From Acidobacteriaceae bacterium (lineage in GTDB: Bacteria; Acidobacteriota; Terriglobia; Terriglobales; Acidobacteriaceae): a stretch of DNA of 64,000 nucleotides. Below the pieces are notes generated by a model, which saw nothing but the letters and a program-made list of their open reading frames with translations, was not told the DNA's origin and searched no databases. Made by a program: the position numbers and the translations under genes. Below, piece by piece: positions 59,886 to 64,000 of this stretch; position 1 is the stretch's first letter; each line of letters begins with the position of its first letter. Location of the stretch: positions 46,843 to 110,842 of the forward strand of contig JAJPKO010000062.1 in assembly GCA_021323655.1 (NCBI GenBank), given 5' to 3'.

Positions 59886-61001
59886 TCATCGCGTGGCCAT
59901 TCGGTTTGAGCGGCGCCGCCTCCAGGAAATCACAACCAGACGCGCGCAAAGCGCAATAACACCACCCAGCGCCGTGCAGATGGTGCGGTGCTCGGCAATC
60001 TCGGGTCCCGGTACTCTGTTCAGCGAAAGAAGAAGCACAATATAGCCAGTAATCGCAGCAGTAAAGAGAGCATAGTTTACGTTGAGAAGACCGTACGCAA
60101 GCCACGCGAAAACCGTTGTGCCCAGGGCCAGAACAGCGTTTGTGGGATGCACCACCACCAGCAGAAAACTCACCGCGATCGCCCCGCACATGGTGCCCAG
60201 CATGCGGGCAATGGCGCGGCCCACCGTGTCCGTCAGCCCCGGCTTCAGCACCAGCATGGCCGTCATCGGAATCCAGTATCCGCTGGGATAATGCAACCTG
60301 CGATAGATTTCCGTCGAAAACGCAAGCGTGGCCGCCAGACGCAGCGAGTAAGGGATGGCCGAGTTCAGGAACTTCCGCCGCAGGACCGAGCCCGCTGTTT
60401 CCAGCACAGCGGCGCGCAGCGCCTGTTGCTCCTGATACAGATGATAGGCGAGCTCAAACAGCCGTCCACGCAGTTCCCTGAAGATCCGCAGCAGCAGCGA
60501 TGAAAGCACAAGCTGCAGCGCCCCGCCTGCAAACAGCAGCAGCCCGCGATCGACAGCGGCCTGCAACGGTGCGGGGTATGCGGACGCCACCAGAAACGTA
60601 ATCACGCATTGCTGGCCCACCCACCCGTACCCTTCAGGCCACCCGGAAAGCATTCCATAGCCAAAGCCCCACAGCGCCGCCATCGCCACCAGCAGCAGAT
60701 TCTCGTGACCAATGAGCACGCCGAAAAATCCAGAAAAGGCCATGCCCAGAGTCACAAAAATCATGGGCACCAGATAGGAATCATCAATAGAGTGCTTTTG
60801 TCCAAAGCCCGTGTTCACCGCGCCGCCGGCTGCAATCATGCCGGCAACCGGATGGCCCACGGCTACGCCGATCCCCAGGCACAGGGCCACCGGCAATGTC
60901 AGTACCAGGTCCGCCCGCAGCGTCTGGTTCTTCCACTGGAAGACCGTGCTGTCCGCAAGATAATGCGGACGGGCAGCCGAATTCGAAGCCGAAGACGCCA
61001 T
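59886..61001 (-). CDS. FUSC family (aromatic acid exporter-like) membrane protein
   Basis: 371 aa from ATG 61001 (MASSASNSAARPHYL), preceded by AGGGGAT. Two membrane blocks: first with VALCLGIGVAVGHPVAGMIAAGGAVNTGF and VPMIFVTLGMAFSGFFGVLIG, second with RLHYPSGYWIPMTAMLVLKPGLTDTVGRAIARMLGTMCGAIAVSFLLVVV, typical of YccS/FUSC carriers; soluble loop between them around residues 180-215. Divergent from murQ with a 53-base gap. Confidence 0.88.
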   Translation of the reverse strand: MASSASNSAARPHYLADSTVFQWKNQTLRADLVLTLPVALCLGIGVAVGHPVAGMIAAGGAVNTGFGQKHSIDDSYLVPMIFVTLGMAFSGFFGVLIGHENLLLVAMAALWGFGYGMLSGWPEGYGWVGQQCVITFLVASAYPAPLQAAVDRGLLLFAGGALQLVLSSLLLRIFRELRGRLFELAYHLYQEQQALRAAVLETAGSVLRRKFLNSAIPYSLRLAATLAFSTEIYRRLHYPSGYWIPMTAMLVLKPGLTDTVGRAIARMLGTMCGAIAVSFLLVVVHPTNAVLALGTTVFAWLAYGLLNVNYALFTAAITGYIVLLLSLNRVPGPEIAEHRTICTALGGVIALCARLVVISWRRRRSNRMATR

Positions 61002-61054
61002 ATCCCCTAGGATGACACGACACACCCGGCCCGCTGACGCTATGATTTTCATGC

Positions 61055-61957
61055 ATGCCGGAGACAGAACTGCAACTTGAGCAACTCCTCACCGAATCGC
61101 GCAATCCCGCGACCGCCAACCTTGATCAGCTCGCTACGCTCGAGCTCGTCCAGACCATGCACGCCGCCGACCGCGAAGTGCTCGATGCCGTGGGCCGGGA
61201 ACTCCCGAATGTCGCTAGGGCCGTAGACACGATCGTAGACCGCATGGACAAAGGCGGGCGGCTTTTTTATCTGGGAGCAGGAACATCGGGCCGGCTCGGC
61301 GTACTCGACGCCTCCGAGTGCCCGCCTACCTATAACACGCCGCCTGAGCTGGTGCAGGGCATCATCGCGGGCGGAGATGTAGCCCTGCGCCGCTCCGTGG
61401 AGCGCGCCGAAGATGATGCCGAGCAGGGCGCAAAGGACCTGGCCGCCCAAGGCTTCAGCGCGAAAGACGTCCTCGTCGGCATTGCCGCCAGCGGACGCAC
61501 GCCGTATGTGCTGGGCGGCATCAAACACGCCCGCAGCCTGGGCGCTGCCACCATCGGCCTCAGCTGCGCCCCCGGCTCCCAGCTTGAAAAGTATGCGGAC
61601 ATCGCCATTACTCCCGCCGTCGGGCCCGAAGTCGTCACCGGGTCTACCCGCATGAAGGCGGGCACTGCCACCAAGCTCGTCCTCAACATGATTTCCACCG
61701 CATCACTGGTGCGCCTTGGCTACGTGTATGGAAACCTGATGGTCAACGTGCAGCCCACCAACGTAAAGCTGACGGACCGGGCCACGCGCATCATTGTCGC
61801 CCTCACCGATGCTTCCTACGATGAGGCCTCGGCCTTGCTGAAAAAAGCCGGCTCAGTCAAGACCGCCATCGTGATGCACAAGCTCCGCATCTCCCGTGAA
61901 GAAGCCGAGGCCCGCCTGAAGGCGGCAAAAGGAAGGCTGCGCGCCGCGCTCGAATGA
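61055..61957 (+). CDS. murQ: N-acetylmuramic acid 6-phosphate etherase
   Basis: 300 aa. Splits MurNAc-6-P into GlcNAc-6-P and D-lactate during cell-wall recycling. SIS domain: GGRLFYLGAGTSGRLGVLDASECPPTYNTPPELVQGIIAGGD (Glu in the acid-base position), VGIAASGRTPYVLGGI, SCAPGSQLEKYADIAITPAVGPEVVTGSTRMKAGTATKLVLN. Full length. The D-lactate product is of interest because of the NPN (lactate racemase cofactor) genes elsewhere in the window. Confidence 0.95.
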   Translation: MPETELQLEQLLTESRNPATANLDQLATLELVQTMHAADREVLDAVGRELPNVARAVDTIVDRMDKGGRLFYLGAGTSGRLGVLDASECPPTYNTPPELVQGIIAGGDVALRRSVERAEDDAEQGAKDLAAQGFSAKDVLVGIAASGRTPYVLGGIKHARSLGAATIGLSCAPGSQLEKYADIAITPAVGPEVVTGSTRMKAGTATKLVLNMISTASLVRLGYVYGNLMVNVQPTNVKLTDRATRIIVALTDASYDEASALLKKAGSVKTAIVMHKLRISREEAEARLKAAKGRLRAALE

Positions 61958-61987
61958 CCCGTCCCACTACGAGGCCCCATAGTACGC

Positions 61988-62728
61988 ATGAAAGCCACAT
62001 CGTTTGAATTCCGTTACCGCATCCTGGTTCTCGCGCTCATCTACGTGCTGGGCTTCTGGGCGCCGTGGGAGAAATGGCTGCGCGGCTCCTCCGCCGTCTC
62101 CACCACCTGGCTTGAGCTTTCCGGAGCGCTTGCCAGCGCGCACTGGCTCTCCCTCGGCAATGCGACCATTCTGGTCACGCTGCTTGCCATCTGGCTGGCC
62201 CTTAAAGGAACGTTCCTTCGCGTCTGGGGCACGGCATATCTCGGCGCTGGCATCGTTCATGATTCCGCACTCAGCGGTGCATCCGTAGTCGCCGCTGGCC
62301 CTTACCGTCACGTCCGCAACCCTCTGTACCTGGGCAGTACCCTCTTCTCGCTCGCGATTGCGGTCCTCATGCCCATCACCGGGGCCATCTTTTTCTTGGC
62401 CGCGCAGCTCATCTTCTATTTCCGTCTCATTCTCGCCGAAGAGTCGTATCTCGCGTCACAGCAGGGAGAAGCCTACCTCGCCTACAAACAGCGTGTGCCG
62501 CGCCTCTGGTGGGCCCTGCGCGCAAAAGTGCCCGCGGCCCCGGCAAAGCCGCAGTGGATCACCGCCATCCTCGCCGAAAGCTACAACGTCGGCATGACGG
62601 TATGCTTTGCCGTCCTGGCGTGGCGCTACAACGCGTGGCTGCTCACCAAGTGCGTCATCATCTGCTTCGGAGCATCGCTCGTCATCCGCGCCGGTGTCCC
62701 CATGCTGGCGAAGCCGAAGGCACGCTAA
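61988..62728 (+). CDS. isoprenylcysteine carboxyl methyltransferase family membrane protein
   Basis: 246 aa, five or six membrane helices. Family region AAGPYRHVRNPLYLGSTLFSLAIAV (SAM-binding G-P-Y-x-x-x-R-N-P-x-Y-x-G) and LILAEESYLASQQGEAYLAYKQRVPRLW, followed by a C-terminal helix pair. In bacteria such proteins methylate membrane lipids or isoprenoid substrates. 30 bases after murQ, same strand. Confidence 0.88.
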   Translation: MKATSFEFRYRILVLALIYVLGFWAPWEKWLRGSSAVSTTWLELSGALASAHWLSLGNATILVTLLAIWLALKGTFLRVWGTAYLGAGIVHDSALSGASVVAAGPYRHVRNPLYLGSTLFSLAIAVLMPITGAIFFLAAQLIFYFRLILAEESYLASQQGEAYLAYKQRVPRLWWALRAKVPAAPAKPQWITAILAESYNVGMTVCFAVLAWRYNAWLLTKCVIICFGASLVIRAGVPMLAKPKAR

Positions 62729-62829
62729 ATATGGATTTCACAATACGCACGCAGGGTGTGCAGAAGTGATGGACGAAAATCTCCCGCACCTGACTTCCAC
62801 CCAGCGTATCCAATACAGTAGATACAGCA

Positions 62830-63852
62830 GTGTCTACCCTTACCACCCCCGGCATAGCCTCGCGCCTGACCGACAAGTACGGCCGCGCCATCACCGACCT
62901 GCGCGTCTCCGTTACCGACCGCTGCAACTACAAATGCATCTACTGCCGCACCGGCAACGACGGCGCCCAGTACTCCGAGCTTCCGCTCAACGATTACCTC
63001 CGCATCGTGGGCGTCTTCGTCACCCTCGGCATTGAAAAGGTCCGTCTCACCGGCGGAGAACCTCTGCTGCGCCGCGACCTCCCCTCACTCATTCACGAAC
63101 TGGCAAAGCTGCGCACCACCGATGGCGCGCCCCTCGACCTGGCCCTCACCACCAACGGCCATCTGCTCGAAGAAATGGCGCAGCCCCTCAAGGGTGCCGG
63201 CCTCAGCCGCGTCACCGTCAGCATGGACGCGATAGACCCGGACATCTTCGCCCGCATCACCCGCGTCCCCGGCAGCTTTCACAAGGTCCTTGCCGGCATC
63301 CGCGCCGCGCAGCGCGCAGGACTCGGCCCAGTCAAAGTCAACTGCGTCCTCCTTCGCGGATTCAACGACGACCAGATTGTCCCTTTCGCAAAATTTGCCC
63401 GCGACGAAGGCGTCATCGTCCGCTTCATCGAATTCATGCCGCTGGAAGAAGACCGCCTCTGGACACCGGAAGTGGTCATCCCTCTCAACGAACTCACCGA
63501 ACGCCTCAGCACATTCCGCCCACTGGTCCCTCTCTCCGCCAACACGCCGAGTGAGACCGCCAGGCGCTACACGTTCGATGACGGCATTGGAGAAATCGGC
63601 ATCATCGCCCCCGTCTCTCAGGCCTTCTGCGGACACTGCAGCCGCGTCCGCCTCACCTCCGACGGAAAAATCCGCACCTGCCTCTTCTCACAGTTCGACC
63701 ACGACCTATACGCCAGAATGCAGCGCGGCGCCACAGACGAAGAGATGGCCGCCTACATCCGCAGCACGATCGAAAAGAAAGAGGCCCGCCATCACATCGG
63801 CGAGCCTGATTTCCTCAAACCTTCCCGAAGCATGGTGCACATCGGCGGATGA
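62830..63852 (+). CDS. moaA: GTP 3',8-cyclase MoaA
   Basis: 340 aa. GTG start (STLTTPGIASRLTDKYGRAITDLRVSVTDRCNYKCIYC); no better start lies upstream in frame. Radical SAM C-x3-C-x2-C in DRCNYKCIYC, SAM-site LTGGEPLLRRD, second cluster C-x2-C-x13-C in CGHCSRVRLTSDGKIRTC, and the required C-terminal Gly-Gly (RSMVHIGG). Makes the first molybdopterin intermediate from GTP. 101 bases after the methyltransferase gene. Confidence 0.95.
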   Translation: MSTLTTPGIASRLTDKYGRAITDLRVSVTDRCNYKCIYCRTGNDGAQYSELPLNDYLRIVGVFVTLGIEKVRLTGGEPLLRRDLPSLIHELAKLRTTDGAPLDLALTTNGHLLEEMAQPLKGAGLSRVTVSMDAIDPDIFARITRVPGSFHKVLAGIRAAQRAGLGPVKVNCVLLRGFNDDQIVPFAKFARDEGVIVRFIEFMPLEEDRLWTPEVVIPLNELTERLSTFRPLVPLSANTPSETARRYTFDDGIGEIGIIAPVSQAFCGHCSRVRLTSDGKIRTCLFSQFDHDLYARMQRGATDEEMAAYIRSTIEKKEARHHIGEPDFLKPSRSMVHIGG

Positions 63853-64000
63853 AGGGCGGGAAAGGCCGGGATCCAACCCAGGCACCGGGTGCCGGAAACC
63901 CGTGTCAAGCCCCCACCCGGGCTAACCCACTCATTCCAAAGCAGAAACCCGTGCCGGGAATTTCCCCTCCACTTGATAAAATAAAACTAAGCGCAAACAA

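Noticed and set aside
63853..64000. Sequence after moaA examined for a gene or RNA
   Set aside because: 148 bases with small GC palindromes (GGCAC-cgg-GTGCC near 63881) and an A+T-rich end; nothing callable before the window edge.

Overview
The window looks like a chromosomal segment of an Acidobacteriota member, probably order Terriglobales / family Acidobacteriaceae. This is inferred from gene content and style, not from a search: many secreted enzymes with signal peptides, a Tat-signal Gfo/Idh oxidoreductase beside a sugar isomerase/epimerase, an amtB-glnK-glnD cluster, an L-arabinose operon with a fucose-isomerase-type enzyme, stand-alone nuoB and nuoI, and short palindromic repeats between genes. 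Most of the DNA is G+C rich and tightly packed. No rRNA, tRNA, transposase, integrase or CRISPR array was seen.

Layout. 1-8.8 kb (minus strand): 5'-part of a DPP-IV-like peptidase, oxidoreductase and TIM-barrel pair, a secreted BNR-repeat protein, an OmpA-like beta-barrel protein with Ig-like repeats, orphan nuoB. 9-13.5 kb (plus): ammonium transporter, PII protein and GlnD uridylyltransferase. 13.6-20.5 kb (minus): secreted small protein, M28 peptidase, mutY, CDP-alcohol phosphatidyltransferase, greA, then a three-gene cassette of SH3-type secreted protein, peptidoglycan muramidase and a frameshifted tube-like protein. 20.5-29.5 kb: ruvX, mltG, a lipoprotein, a stress/regulator cluster (ArsR, SRPBCC, DUF899, small membrane proteins), galT and a PagL-like lipid A deacylase. 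29.6-36.8 kb: LacI regulator divergent from araD, sodium symporter, small membrane protein, isomerase and araB, which together import and convert L-arabinose to D-xylulose 5-phosphate. 36.9-39.9 kb: larB-larC-larE, making the nickel-pincer nucleotide cofactor. 40-54 kb (minus): glycosyltransferase, thrS, MFS transporter, purA, GH43 glycosidase, serine hydrolase, glucosaminidase, receiver-only protein, metH. 59.3-64 kb: orphan nuoI, FUSC membrane protein, murQ, isoprenylcysteine-methyltransferase-like protein, moaA.

The standout is 54.1-59.3 kb: a plus-strand, fully overlapping operon wedged between metH and nuoI that encodes a reduced type III-A-like CRISPR effector: a Cas10 that starts at its palm domain (no HD nuclease) but keeps GGDD and a zinc finger, Csm2, Csm3 with its catalytic Asp, Csm4, and a CARF-HEPN ribonuclease. 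There is no Csm5, Cas6, Cas1, Cas2 or repeat array in the window. A 65-codon glycine-rich reading frame lies in frame just ahead of cas10, separated by one stop codon. The design points to cyclic-oligoadenylate signalling with RNA cleavage rather than direct DNA cleavage, with guide RNA supplied from elsewhere or not used in the usual way.
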